Position numbers and translations under genes: made by a program | The notes under the pieces: generated by a model | Databases searched by the model: none | Seen by the model: the letters and a program-made list of their open reading frames with translations, nothing else | What the model was told of the DNA's origin: nothing | In this document: positions 26,595 through 34,591 of the stretch, piece by piece | How positions within the stretch are numbered: the stretch's first letter is position 1 | Layout of the letters: every line of letters starts with the position of its first letter | NCBI RefSeq assembly: GCF_042219825.1 | Contig: NZ_JBHJHQ010000002.1 | Location: 124,001 to 188,000 of the forward strand | DNA: 64,000 nt | Source: JBHJHP01 sp042219825 | Lineage (GTDB): Bacteria > Bacteroidota > Bacteroidia > Bacteroidales > UBA5342 | Direction: 5' to 3'

Positions 26595-29330
26595 ATGAAA
26601 TATCTGGTTCTAACCTTACTTCTGGCCTTAAGTGTCCCATCTCAGGGAAGTCTTATCTCATTTAAAAAGTCTGTGACAGTAAATTCTGATGTCATTGAAA
26701 ATCAGCTTAAAATGGGTGATCCGGGACAGGAAGGCCGTAAGCTGGAAGTGAATAACCGCTATCTCACACTAAACGGCAAGCCTGTTGTTCCTGTTATGGG
26801 TGAATGCCATTATTCACGTATTCCGAGGGATCAGTGGGAGGATGTGCTGCTGAAGATGAAGGCCTGCGGAATCAATATTGTGGCTTCCTATGTCATCTGG
26901 ATCCACCATGAAGAGATACAAGGGCAGTTTGACTGGTCAGAGAATAAGGATCTGCGGGCATTTGCTGAGTTGTGTCAAAAGCATGGTTTATGGTTTTATC
27001 CGCGCATAGGACCCTGGGTACACGCAGAGGTCCGTAATGGTGGCACGCCGGACTGGATCCTCACAAATCCTGAAATAAAGGATCGTTCAAATGATCCGGA
27101 ATACCAGCATTACGCAGAGGAATGGTATAAACAGGTTGGTTTACAATTAAACGGGCTGATGTATAAAGATGGTGGTCCGGTCATTGGTGTTCAGCTCGAA
27201 AATGAATACAGGCGTGGAAGAGGAGGTGAAACACACATTTTATGGCTGAAAAAAACTGCACGAAAATATGGGTTTGATGTGCCTTTGTATACCGTAACAG
27301 GCTGGGGCAATGCGTCTGTGCCGGCTTATGAAGTTATTCCATTGTACGGTGGCTATCCTGATGCCCCGTGGCAGACAGACCTGAATCGTGGCACATCGTG
27401 TGATGAGTTTGTGTTTAAACCTTTCAGGAACAGCGAAACTATTGGGAATGAAGGCGAACAGGTTAAAAAGCCATATGTTGATCATAACGCGTATCCTTAT
27501 TTTACCTGTGAAGTGGGTGTGGGCATTATGAACACGGATCACAGGCGCTTATCCATAGATTCAAAAGATGGACTTGGAATTATCATGTCTAAAATAGGTT
27601 CAGGAAGTAACCTGCCCGGATATTACATGTTTGCCGGTGGATCTAATCCGCATGGCATTCTGACTACAATGGAAGAGAACAAGGAAGAGACCGGTTACTG
27701 GAACACTAATCCGGTAGTTTCTTACGATTTTCAGGCAGCTATAAGGGAGTCAGGTCAGCTCAATAAATCTTATTTTGAGGTTAAAAAACTGCACTATTTT
27801 TTGAATGAGTTTGGCGACAGGCTGGCACCCATGGAGGCTGTATTTCCCGATGAACCGGATGAACTGAACTGTGTGGTAAGAACTGATAATACCTCTGCTT
27901 TTCTTTTTAGTTCAAATTATTGCAGGCATAATGTTGCTGGAGCAAAGCAAAAGATTCAGTTTTCAGTAGAACTAAACGACGAAACAGTAACATTCCCTTC
28001 TGAAAAAATTACAGTTCCTGACAGCGCTATGTTCATCTGGCCTGTGAACTTTAAGATGGGCGAAGTGAAATTACGCTATGCTACAGTGCAGCCCGTGGGG
28101 CATATCAATAATACCTGGATTTTTTATGAAACGTCCTGTATTGAACCGGAATTATGTTTCGATACCAAAGGAATAGACGAAATAGTTACCGTTGACGGAA
28201 ATGTGGAGAAAAAGGGAAATGCAATTTTCATTCATAAGCTTAAAGCCGGAATGGGCTCATCAGTTAAGCTTATTTTAAATGATGGATCCGAACTGTTTGT
28301 GGTGGTGTTAAAAGAAGAGGAGGCTTTACATTCCTGGTTATTCGATACAGCAAAAAATAAGCATTTCTTTGTTTCAGATGCCAATCTCTACATGGATGGA
28401 GATGAACTTGATGCATTCAGTACATCGACAAATTTCACTATAAATCAGTTAGTTGAAAAAGGAACATTTAAAACACAGAAGTTTACAGTGCCTGAACAGG
28501 CTGTTGAATTGCAGGTAAAGGAGACAAAACCGTTGGATGATGCACAGTGGCTGATAAGCAGTGATGCACAAACTCTGTCAGGCCGAAGCAAACTGATGCA
28601 CCGTTTTTTTCTTAAAGACTTTGATCTGAATAATCCTTCGGAAGTAAAAAGGGTGACGTTGACAATCTATGTTCAGGGAACCAGTCATGTTCAGGTTAAT
28701 TCTAAATGGATAAACAGCGAAATACAACCAAATAGGCTGAACATAATTGATGTGACCGGATATGTACAAAAGGGTGATAATAATTTATTGCTGGAATTTC
28801 CATACCAGTCAAATCAGCAGATCTTTGCGGCAAAGATGGAGATAGAATATTTCAATTCCGATCGTATCATATTTAATTCTGATGGAAGTTGGTTGGTAAA
28901 TAACAATTACAAGTATCCATCATTTCTGACCGGTTATAGCGGATTCAAGGCACCTGAAATTATGGAAAATTCTACCCCTGAGTATACGTCTGTTTCAGCT
29001 GAGAAAACATATGACTTATCCTTTCCTGATGAATACCCCGAAGATTTGAATAATGTTTATATGGAGATAAATTATACAGGTGATAAGGCGAAACTTTATC
29101 ACGATGATCGTTTGATAGCAGATGATTTCTATAACGGAACTACATGGATTACCGGGATGAACAGGCTTGGGTTTTATCCCGGAGGACAGACTTTTAAATT
29201 ACAAATTAAACCGTTGTCTGAGGATGCACGTGTATATTTTGATTTGAAAGAAGCTTATGATAAAGCTAAAAATGCGGAGTTGGTAAATGTACGTTTGATA
29301 CCTGAATATAAGGTGATAGTTAATTTTTAA
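26595..29330 (+). CDS. GH35 beta-galactosidase
   Basis: A 911-residue secreted GH35 enzyme that would release terminal beta-galactose. The signal peptide is residues 1-~18. The catalytic TIM barrel begins near residue 55 with the family start GECHYSRIPRDQWEDVLLKMK, then YVIWIHHEE and WFYPRIGPWVHAEVRNGG. The acid/base is expected at Glu204 in QLENEYR and the nucleophile at Glu306 in FTCEVGVG. The C-terminal ~400 residues are beta-rich, as in long bacterial GH35 enzymes. It has its own promoter-like element. It complements the GH42 and GH2 enzymes of the locus, suggesting several kinds of galactose linkage in the substrate. Confidence 0.93.
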   Translation: MKYLVLTLLLALSVPSQGSLISFKKSVTVNSDVIENQLKMGDPGQEGRKLEVNNRYLTLNGKPVVPVMGECHYSRIPRDQWEDVLLKMKACGINIVASYVIWIHHEEIQGQFDWSENKDLRAFAELCQKHGLWFYPRIGPWVHAEVRNGGTPDWILTNPEIKDRSNDPEYQHYAEEWYKQVGLQLNGLMYKDGGPVIGVQLENEYRRGRGGETHILWLKKTARKYGFDVPLYTVTGWGNASVPAYEVIPLYGGYPDAPWQTDLNRGTSCDEFVFKPFRNSETIGNEGEQVKKPYVDHNAYPYFTCEVGVGIMNTDHRRLSIDSKDGLGIIMSKIGSGSNLPGYYMFAGGSNPHGILTTMEENKEETGYWNTNPVVSYDFQAAIRESGQLNKSYFEVKKLHYFLNEFGDRLAPMEAVFPDEPDELNCVVRTDNTSAFLFSSNYCRHNVAGAKQKIQFSVELNDETVTFPSEKITVPDSAMFIWPVNFKMGEVKLRYATVQPVGHINNTWIFYETSCIEPELCFDTKGIDEIVTVDGNVEKKGNAIFIHKLKAGMGSSVKLILNDGSELFVVVLKEEEALHSWLFDTAKNKHFFVSDANLYMDGDELDAFSTSTNFTINQLVEKGTFKTQKFTVPEQAVELQVKETKPLDDAQWLISSDAQTLSGRSKLMHRFFLKDFDLNNPSEVKRVTLTIYVQGTSHVQVNSKWINSEIQPNRLNIIDVTGYVQKGDNNLLLEFPYQSNQQIFAAKMEIEYFNSDRIIFNSDGSWLVNNNYKYPSFLTGYSGFKAPEIMENSTPEYTSVSAEKTYDLSFPDEYPEDLNNVYMEINYTGDKAKLYHDDRLIADDFYNGTTWITGMNRLGFYPGGQTFKLQIKPLSEDARVYFDLKEAYDKAKNAELVNVRLIPEYKVIVNF

Positions 29331-29366
29331 ATAAGAATTTAATACCTGATAGTTAAGAATGATTCG

Positions 29367-29374
29367 TATTTTTG
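29367..29374 (+). promoter_or_regulatory. Bacteroidota -7 promoter element before the uronate genes
   Basis: TATTTTTG matches TAnnTTTG, 17 bp before the SDR start codon, in a 61-bp AT-rich gap. No clear -33 TTG is present at the usual spacing. It could give separate control of the SDR-uxuA-GH42-esterase block. Confidence 0.3.
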
Positions 29375-29391
29375 AAAATAAAAATTGAATC

Positions 29392-30207
29392 ATGCAACCA
29401 ACCAATTTTAGCATTGAAGGAAGAGTAGCTATTGTAACCGGGGGAGCCGGGGTTTTAGGCAGCAGCATAGCAGAAAGTTTGCTCCTGAAGGGCGTAAAAG
29501 TAGCATTGCTCGACATAAGAGAAGATATCTTAAACGATAAAATAAAGCAGCTGGAGCAATCCGGAACTGTAAAAGCTTTTGTCTGTAACATTCTGGATGA
29601 GACTTCTGTAAAAGCTGTTCGGGCAGAGGTTCTGGATCAGTTTGGTAAAATTGATATTCTTCTGAACATTGCCGGTGGCAACATGCCCGGAGCCACGCTG
29701 ACAGAATATCAGACCTTTTTTGATATGAAGATGGAAGATTTTAAGAAGGTTACTGATCTGAACCTTAACGGAACGGTTTTGCCCAGCATGATCTTTGGAG
29801 AAGAAATGGCAAAAAGTGGTAGCGGCAGCATCATTAATATCTCATCTATGGCTACATATTCAGCCATTACACGGGTTCCGGGATATTCTGTAGCCAAAAC
29901 AGGTATTAATATTTTCACCCAATGGCTGGCCATGGAAATGGCTATGAAGTTTGGCGATAAGATCAGGGTAAATGCTGTGGCACCTGGCTTTTTTATTGGT
30001 GATCAGAACCGGGCAGTATTGATTAATCCGGATGGTTCACTCACCGAACGCAGCAAAAAAGTGATTGCTAAAACACCAATGAAACGTTTTGGTGATATTA
30101 CTGAGTTGAACGGATTGGTTCAGTTCCTGTGTTCGGATGAAGCCAGCTTTATAACCGGGGCCATTATTCCTGTTGACGGAGGCTTTAGCTCATACAGTGG
30201 CGTTTAA
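29392..30207 (+). CDS. SDR-family D-mannonate oxidoreductase (fructuronate reductase-like)
   Basis: A 271-residue classical short-chain dehydrogenase. The Rossmann motif TGGAGVLG, the NIAGG motif, and the catalytic Ser with YSVAK (YxxxK) are all visible, as is the C-terminal IPVDGGFSSYSGV. The 10-bp spacing to mannonate dehydratase strongly suggests that it interconverts D-fructuronate and D-mannonate with NAD(P)H, replacing the unrelated UxuB enzyme. SDR mannonate oxidoreductases paired with UxuA are known in Bacteroidota. The SDR call is certain; the substrate is inferred from context. In the pathway, glucuronate isomerised to fructuronate elsewhere would be reduced here. Confidence 0.85.
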   Translation: MQPTNFSIEGRVAIVTGGAGVLGSSIAESLLLKGVKVALLDIREDILNDKIKQLEQSGTVKAFVCNILDETSVKAVRAEVLDQFGKIDILLNIAGGNMPGATLTEYQTFFDMKMEDFKKVTDLNLNGTVLPSMIFGEEMAKSGSGSIINISSMATYSAITRVPGYSVAKTGINIFTQWLAMEMAMKFGDKIRVNAVAPGFFIGDQNRAVLINPDGSLTERSKKVIAKTPMKRFGDITELNGLVQFLCSDEASFITGAIIPVDGGFSSYSGV

Positions 30208-30217
30208 AAAAGTGGAT

Positions 30218-31435
30218 ATGGGATTAGAGAAAACCTGGCGCTGGTTCGGACAAAAGGATTCTGTAACTTTAGCAGATTTGCGGCAAATGGGTGTTGAGGG
30301 AGTTGTGACGGCATTGCATCACATTCCGAACGGCGAAGTCTGGTCTGTGGAAGAAATCATGAAGGTAAAAAAACAGATTGAAGCGCATAATATGCATTGG
30401 AGCGTGGTTGAAAGTTTGCCGGTTACCGAAGGAATCAAAACACATAATAAGGATTATAATCGATTGATTCAAAATTACCAGGAGTCGATCCGGAATTTGG
30501 GAAAATGTGGAATAGATCGCGTTTGCTATAATTTTATGCCTGTTCTTGACTGGGCCCGAACCGATTTGCATTTTAAGCTTGATGATGGCGGAGAAGTGAT
30601 GTTGTTCGATTTTCCGACGTTTGTTGCTTTTGATGTTTTTATTTTAAAAAGATCAGGAGCAGAATCGGATTATCCGGCAGAGATAGTGGAAAAGTCCAGG
30701 AAACTTGCATCTGAAATGAGTGAGGAAGATAAGGAATTGCTGGCGTATAACATTATAGTGGTTACCCAGGGATTTATTGACGGTGTAATTGATGGTTCAG
30801 TCCCTGATTATAAAAAGCTTTTTCTGCAATTTATTGATACCTATAAAGAAATTGATGCAACCCGTTTGCGTGAACATTTGCGTCTGTTTCTTAACGATGT
30901 GGTTCCTGTTGCGGAACAGGCGGGAGTTAAGCTTTGTATTCATCCGGATGATCCTCCGTTCCCGGTGTTGGGCCTGCCCCGGATTGTAAGTACACGGGAA
31001 GATCTGGAATGGATATGCAGGCAAAATGATTCAATAGCCAATGGAGTTACATTTTGTACCGGATCCTTATCGGTAAACAGGACCAATGATTTACCCGCCA
31101 TAGTAAAATCGATTGGCGACAGGATTCATTTCACACATTTACGAAATAACATATTTCTACCGGATGGCAGTTTTCATGAATCGGGTCACATCTATGGTGA
31201 TGTGGACTTATTTCCGGTTATGAAGGCACTGTTGGAAGAACAACAACGACGTAAGTCGGAAGGTCGTGCAGATGTTCGTATCCCTGTGCGTCCTGATCAC
31301 GGGATCAAAATGCTCGATGATTATAACAAATCGGCAAATCCGGGTTATCCGTTGATAGGCAGATTAAAAGGGCTGGCAGAGCTTAGTGGGCTTGAATTGG
31401 GTATTGAGAGAATGATGATAAATAAAGAAAATTAA
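30218..31435 (+). CDS. uxuA: mannonate dehydratase
   Basis: A 405-residue cytoplasmic enzyme that dehydrates D-mannonate to 2-keto-3-deoxy-gluconate in glucuronate catabolism. The start is the ATG at 30218, 10 bp after the SDR stop; an in-frame TTG upstream would overlap the SDR gene. Family features: LEKTWRWFG at the N-terminus, GVVTALHHIPNGEVW, CIHPDDPPFPVLGLPRI with metal-binding His/Asp, FCTGSLSVN, and the C-terminal PVRPDHGIKMLDD. Length is close to the usual ~390-400. Its presence indicates that the polysaccharide carries glucuronic acid rather than only galacturonic acid, because galacturonate goes through altronate instead. Confidence 0.96.
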   Translation: MGLEKTWRWFGQKDSVTLADLRQMGVEGVVTALHHIPNGEVWSVEEIMKVKKQIEAHNMHWSVVESLPVTEGIKTHNKDYNRLIQNYQESIRNLGKCGIDRVCYNFMPVLDWARTDLHFKLDDGGEVMLFDFPTFVAFDVFILKRSGAESDYPAEIVEKSRKLASEMSEEDKELLAYNIIVVTQGFIDGVIDGSVPDYKKLFLQFIDTYKEIDATRLREHLRLFLNDVVPVAEQAGVKLCIHPDDPPFPVLGLPRIVSTREDLEWICRQNDSIANGVTFCTGSLSVNRTNDLPAIVKSIGDRIHFTHLRNNIFLPDGSFHESGHIYGDVDLFPVMKALLEEQQRRKSEGRADVRIPVRPDHGIKMLDDYNKSANPGYPLIGRLKGLAELSGLELGIERMMINKEN

Positions 31436-31440
31436 ATATT

Positions 31441-33516
31441 ATGAAATACACCCTGGTTCTGTTTATGATCTTATTTACCGTTTATTTAGGTAAGGCACAG
31501 AATAATGAAACCTTTTTCCCCTCGGAACAGCTAACTACCGTTGGCGCCTATTATTATCCGGAGCATTGGGATGAATCTCAGTGGGATCGTGATCTGAAAA
31601 AAATGGCTGAAATGGGGTTTGAATTTACGCATTTTGCGGAATTTGCCTGGGCTCAGCTTGAACCCGAAGAAGGTGTCTATGATTTTGGATGGCTGGATAA
31701 AGCTGTAGATATTGCGGCTAAATATAATCTAAAGGTTATAATGTGTACGTCAACAGCAACTCCTCCGGTTTGGTTGACCCGGTCACATCCTGAAATTTTG
31801 ATTACGAGGGAGGACGGGACAAAATTTGATCACGGTTCGCGTCAACATGCTTCTTTTTCCAACGAGTTTTACCGTCGGTATTCCTTAAAGATGATCGCTG
31901 AACTGGCCAATCACTATGGTAAGGATAAAAGGATCATAGGATGGCAGCTGGACAATGAACCCCGTTCAACAGTTGATTACGGGGCAGATGCACAAAAACG
32001 GTTTCGTGAATGGTTACAGCGAAAATATATTACCATTGATGCATTGAATGAAGCCTGGGGAACAAATTTCTGGAGCGGAACCTACAGCAGTTTCTCTGAA
32101 ATCAATATTCCGCAATATAATCAGTGGGGAATGAACCTGTATCAAAAACTTGATCACAGCAGGTTTTGTGATTCGGAAACTTCTTCATTTTTGGATGACC
32201 AGGCCACAACAATCAGAAAATTTGCCGATAAAGATCAGTGGATCACAAGTAACTACATACCGATGTACGATGCCCGGTTTATCGGTGCAAGTAAAGAACT
32301 TGACTTTATAACATATACGCGGTATATGGTTTATGGCGAGGACAAAGGCATTGGGAGAAACGGGTATCGTGTTGGTGAATATTCGCGTATAGCCATGGCA
32401 AATGATTACTTCAGGCCGCTATCACCAATGTACGGTGTTATGGAATTGCAGCCGGGACAGGTAAACTGGGGAAGAATAAATTCGCAACCTTTGCCGGGAG
32501 CTGTTCACTTGTGGTTGTGGCACGTTTTTGCCGGAGGTAGCAGGTTTACATGCACATATCGGTTTCGGGCGCCAATCTACGGTTATGAGCAGTATCATTA
32601 CGGCATTGTTGGTACGGATGGCATTACACCTACGCCAGGTGGTCTGGAATATGAGCAGTTCATCAACGAAATAAAAGAATTGCGGCATCAGTTGGAACCA
32701 GGAAAAGTACCGGAGTTGTACCTCGAGAGAAAAACAGGAATTTTATATGATCCCGATAATACGGTTGCCATCAATCAGAATAAACAAACAATACTGTGGA
32801 ACACGGAGCAGCATGTATTAAAGTATTATAAAGCTTTAAAGTCTTTTGGAGCGCCTGTTGATTTTATTCGGGACACGATGGATTTTACTGGATATCCTGT
32901 GATTGTAGTACCTGCATATCAGCAGATAAGTACTGAGTTAATTGACAAATTAACGGCATACGTTAAACAGGGCGGTAACCTGGTACTCTCGTGCCGTACA
33001 GGACATCAGGATGAAAAAGGTCACCTTTGGCAGGCCAGATATGCAGAGCCAATCTATAAGCTGATAGGTTCAGAAATAGAATTTTACGATTTACCGATGC
33101 CTTATGCGCCTGATACGGTGAAAATGGACGGCAGCAATTATAGCTGGACCAGCTGGGGTGACATTTTAAATCCATATAAGAAAACAGAAATCTGGGGTAG
33201 TTATGCAGGTGATTTTTATGCCGGTAAACCTGCTGTTACCTTTGCCGGAAAAGGTGAAGGAACTGTAACGTATGTTGGAGCCGATAGTGATAAGGGAGAT
33301 CTTGAATATGACGTTTTAAAGAAATTGTATGGAAGGCTGCACATCGGTATAGAAGATTATCCAAAGGGTATTATTGTGGAATACAGGGATGGTTTTGGGA
33401 TTGCAATGAATTATTCTGATAAGGAATATGAGCTGAATACAGTGTCTGAGAATAGCATTCTTTTTGGAGCCAAAAAGATTCCTACTGCCGGTGTTTCGGT
33501 ATGGAAACTTCAGTAA
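31441..33516 (+). CDS. GH42 beta-galactosidase
   Basis: A 691-residue GH42 enzyme with a signal peptide ending in GKAQ, starting 5 bp after uxuA. The catalytic barrel opens with TVGAYYYPEHWDESQWDRDL and FAEFAWAQLEPEEG. The acid/base is expected at Glu173 in GWQLDNEPRS and the nucleophile at Glu335 in GVMELQPGQVNW. A trimerisation/GATase-like domain follows (~400-600), then a short C-terminal beta domain ending in GVSVWKLQ. GH42 enzymes act on beta-1,4/1,3/1,6-galactosides of plant galactans and arabinogalactans. Export is unusual for GH42, which is often cytoplasmic, but suits a periplasmic step here. Confidence 0.93.
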   Translation: MKYTLVLFMILFTVYLGKAQNNETFFPSEQLTTVGAYYYPEHWDESQWDRDLKKMAEMGFEFTHFAEFAWAQLEPEEGVYDFGWLDKAVDIAAKYNLKVIMCTSTATPPVWLTRSHPEILITREDGTKFDHGSRQHASFSNEFYRRYSLKMIAELANHYGKDKRIIGWQLDNEPRSTVDYGADAQKRFREWLQRKYITIDALNEAWGTNFWSGTYSSFSEINIPQYNQWGMNLYQKLDHSRFCDSETSSFLDDQATTIRKFADKDQWITSNYIPMYDARFIGASKELDFITYTRYMVYGEDKGIGRNGYRVGEYSRIAMANDYFRPLSPMYGVMELQPGQVNWGRINSQPLPGAVHLWLWHVFAGGSRFTCTYRFRAPIYGYEQYHYGIVGTDGITPTPGGLEYEQFINEIKELRHQLEPGKVPELYLERKTGILYDPDNTVAINQNKQTILWNTEQHVLKYYKALKSFGAPVDFIRDTMDFTGYPVIVVPAYQQISTELIDKLTAYVKQGGNLVLSCRTGHQDEKGHLWQARYAEPIYKLIGSEIEFYDLPMPYAPDTVKMDGSNYSWTSWGDILNPYKKTEIWGSYAGDFYAGKPAVTFAGKGEGTVTYVGADSDKGDLEYDVLKKLYGRLHIGIEDYPKGIIVEYRDGFGIAMNYSDKEYELNTVSENSILFGAKKIPTAGVSVWKLQ

Positions 33517-33569
33517 GTAAAAGTGTTCAGACCGGTTTTTTAAAAGATGAAAACAGAAAATTTGAATTA

Positions 33570-34340
33570 ATGAAGCAAATCCTGATTCTAGTTTGCACAA
33601 TTTTAATAGGTCTATGTGCTTTTGGACAAACGACGCCGCTTACAGCCAAACAAAAAGAAGAATTATATCCAACTGACAACGTCGTTTCGCGGTACCATAA
33701 TAACTGGACACAAACGCATTATCCAAAGCGCATTAAACAATTCATGGACAAATCGTTGGAATATGGTGATATTGTATTTATTGGAAACAGTATTACAGAA
33801 AAAGGGAAGGACTGGAGCGAAAAGTTTGGTGTCGCACATATCAGGAACCGCGGTATTTCGGGAGATGTGACAGATGGCGTATTGAAGCGTCTGGATGAAG
33901 TGACATATTTTAAACCTAAGGCTGTATTTATTCTTATTGGTATAAATGACCTCTTTAGTCTGCATCACGATGTGGACAACAGGCATCAGTTAACCTATGA
34001 TAAGGTTGTACCATCAGCGGAATATGTGGCACATAATATTTTGAGAATTGCCAAAGTAATTCATCGAAAATCGCCCGGGACCAGGATCTATGTGCAAACA
34101 GTTCTGCCTACCAGGAGGGATTATCTCAAGGAGGATATACTTACTGTAAATAAATTGATTAAAAAGCATGAGTCAAAAGGCTGCTACAATGTCATCGATC
34201 TGTTTGGTCAGTTTGTGGATGCAAACGGTGATATGCAGAAGGAGCTGACTGTTGATGGTGTTCACCTGAATGAAAACGGGTATGAAAAATGGGTCGGCTT
34301 TGAAAAACCCTTGATTCAAAATATAGCAAAACAAGATTAA
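33570..34340 (+). CDS. secreted SGNH/GDSL-family esterase (probable carbohydrate acetylesterase)
   Basis: A 256-residue protein from the ATG at 33570, which gives a signal peptide ending in CAFGQ; an upstream in-frame ATG at 33501 would overlap the GH42 gene and bury the signal. SGNH blocks: Ser74 in FIGNSITEKG (block I), GISGDVTDGV (block II Gly), GINDL (block III Asn) and Asp229/His232 in DGVHLN (block V). The SGNH superfamily includes rhamnogalacturonan and other carbohydrate acetylesterases, so deacetylation of the pectic substrate ahead of the PL11 lyases is the likely role. The substrate is inferred from context. Confidence 0.88.
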   Translation: MKQILILVCTILIGLCAFGQTTPLTAKQKEELYPTDNVVSRYHNNWTQTHYPKRIKQFMDKSLEYGDIVFIGNSITEKGKDWSEKFGVAHIRNRGISGDVTDGVLKRLDEVTYFKPKAVFILIGINDLFSLHHDVDNRHQLTYDKVVPSAEYVAHNILRIAKVIHRKSPGTRIYVQTVLPTRRDYLKEDILTVNKLIKKHESKGCYNVIDLFGQFVDANGDMQKELTVDGVHLNENGYEKWVGFEKPLIQNIAKQD

Positions 34341-34343
34341 ATG

Positions 34344-34385
34344 TCTTACATCTTGATTCTTGTATCTTGGTTCTTGTGTCTTTTT
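34344..34385 (+). repeat. degenerate heptanucleotide repeat (TCTTGNN)6
   Basis: Six successive 7-bp units, TCTTACA, TCTTGAT, TCTTGTA, TCTTGGT, TCTTGTG and TCTTTTT, begin 4 bp after the esterase stop codon. The phase is exact with no indels. A second tract of the same type occurs at 41409-41436. A 71-codon open frame across this stretch has low-complexity composition and no support as a gene. Confidence 0.75.
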
Positions 34386-34424
34386 AAAGTGTCAGATAAT
34401 GTAAATTTTATCCCAATTTATATA

Positions 34425-34455
34425 TTGAATCTCATTAACTTATCCCGTAGATTTG
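34425..34455 (+). promoter_or_regulatory. Bacteroidota promoter for the GH2-PL11-PL11 block
   Basis: TTG at 34425-34427 and TAGATTTG at 34448-34455, separated by 20 bp, match the TTG/TAnnTTTG consensus. It lies in the 251-bp gap before the third GH2 gene, leaving a leader of about 130 nt. The two PL11 genes follow with gaps of 10 and 15 bp and would share the transcript. Confidence 0.5.
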
Positions 34456-34591
34456 TAGTTTGGAAAGCCTTATGTCAGAAAAGTAACTTTAATGGAATAC
34501 AATTCTTATTGGTGATGTCTAATAGTCTAAAGGTTACATTTTTGACTCCGGGATAATTGATGTCTTATATTAACGAAGAAAACCAACCACA

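Noticed and set aside
30173..30217. Upstream TTG start for mannonate dehydratase
   Set aside because: It overlaps the SDR gene, and the family N-terminus begins at the ATG at 30218.
34341..34556. 71-codon open frame after the esterase gene
   Set aside because: It overlaps the heptamer repeat and the promoter of the GH2 block, begins right at the esterase stop, and has low-complexity sequence with no family resemblance.
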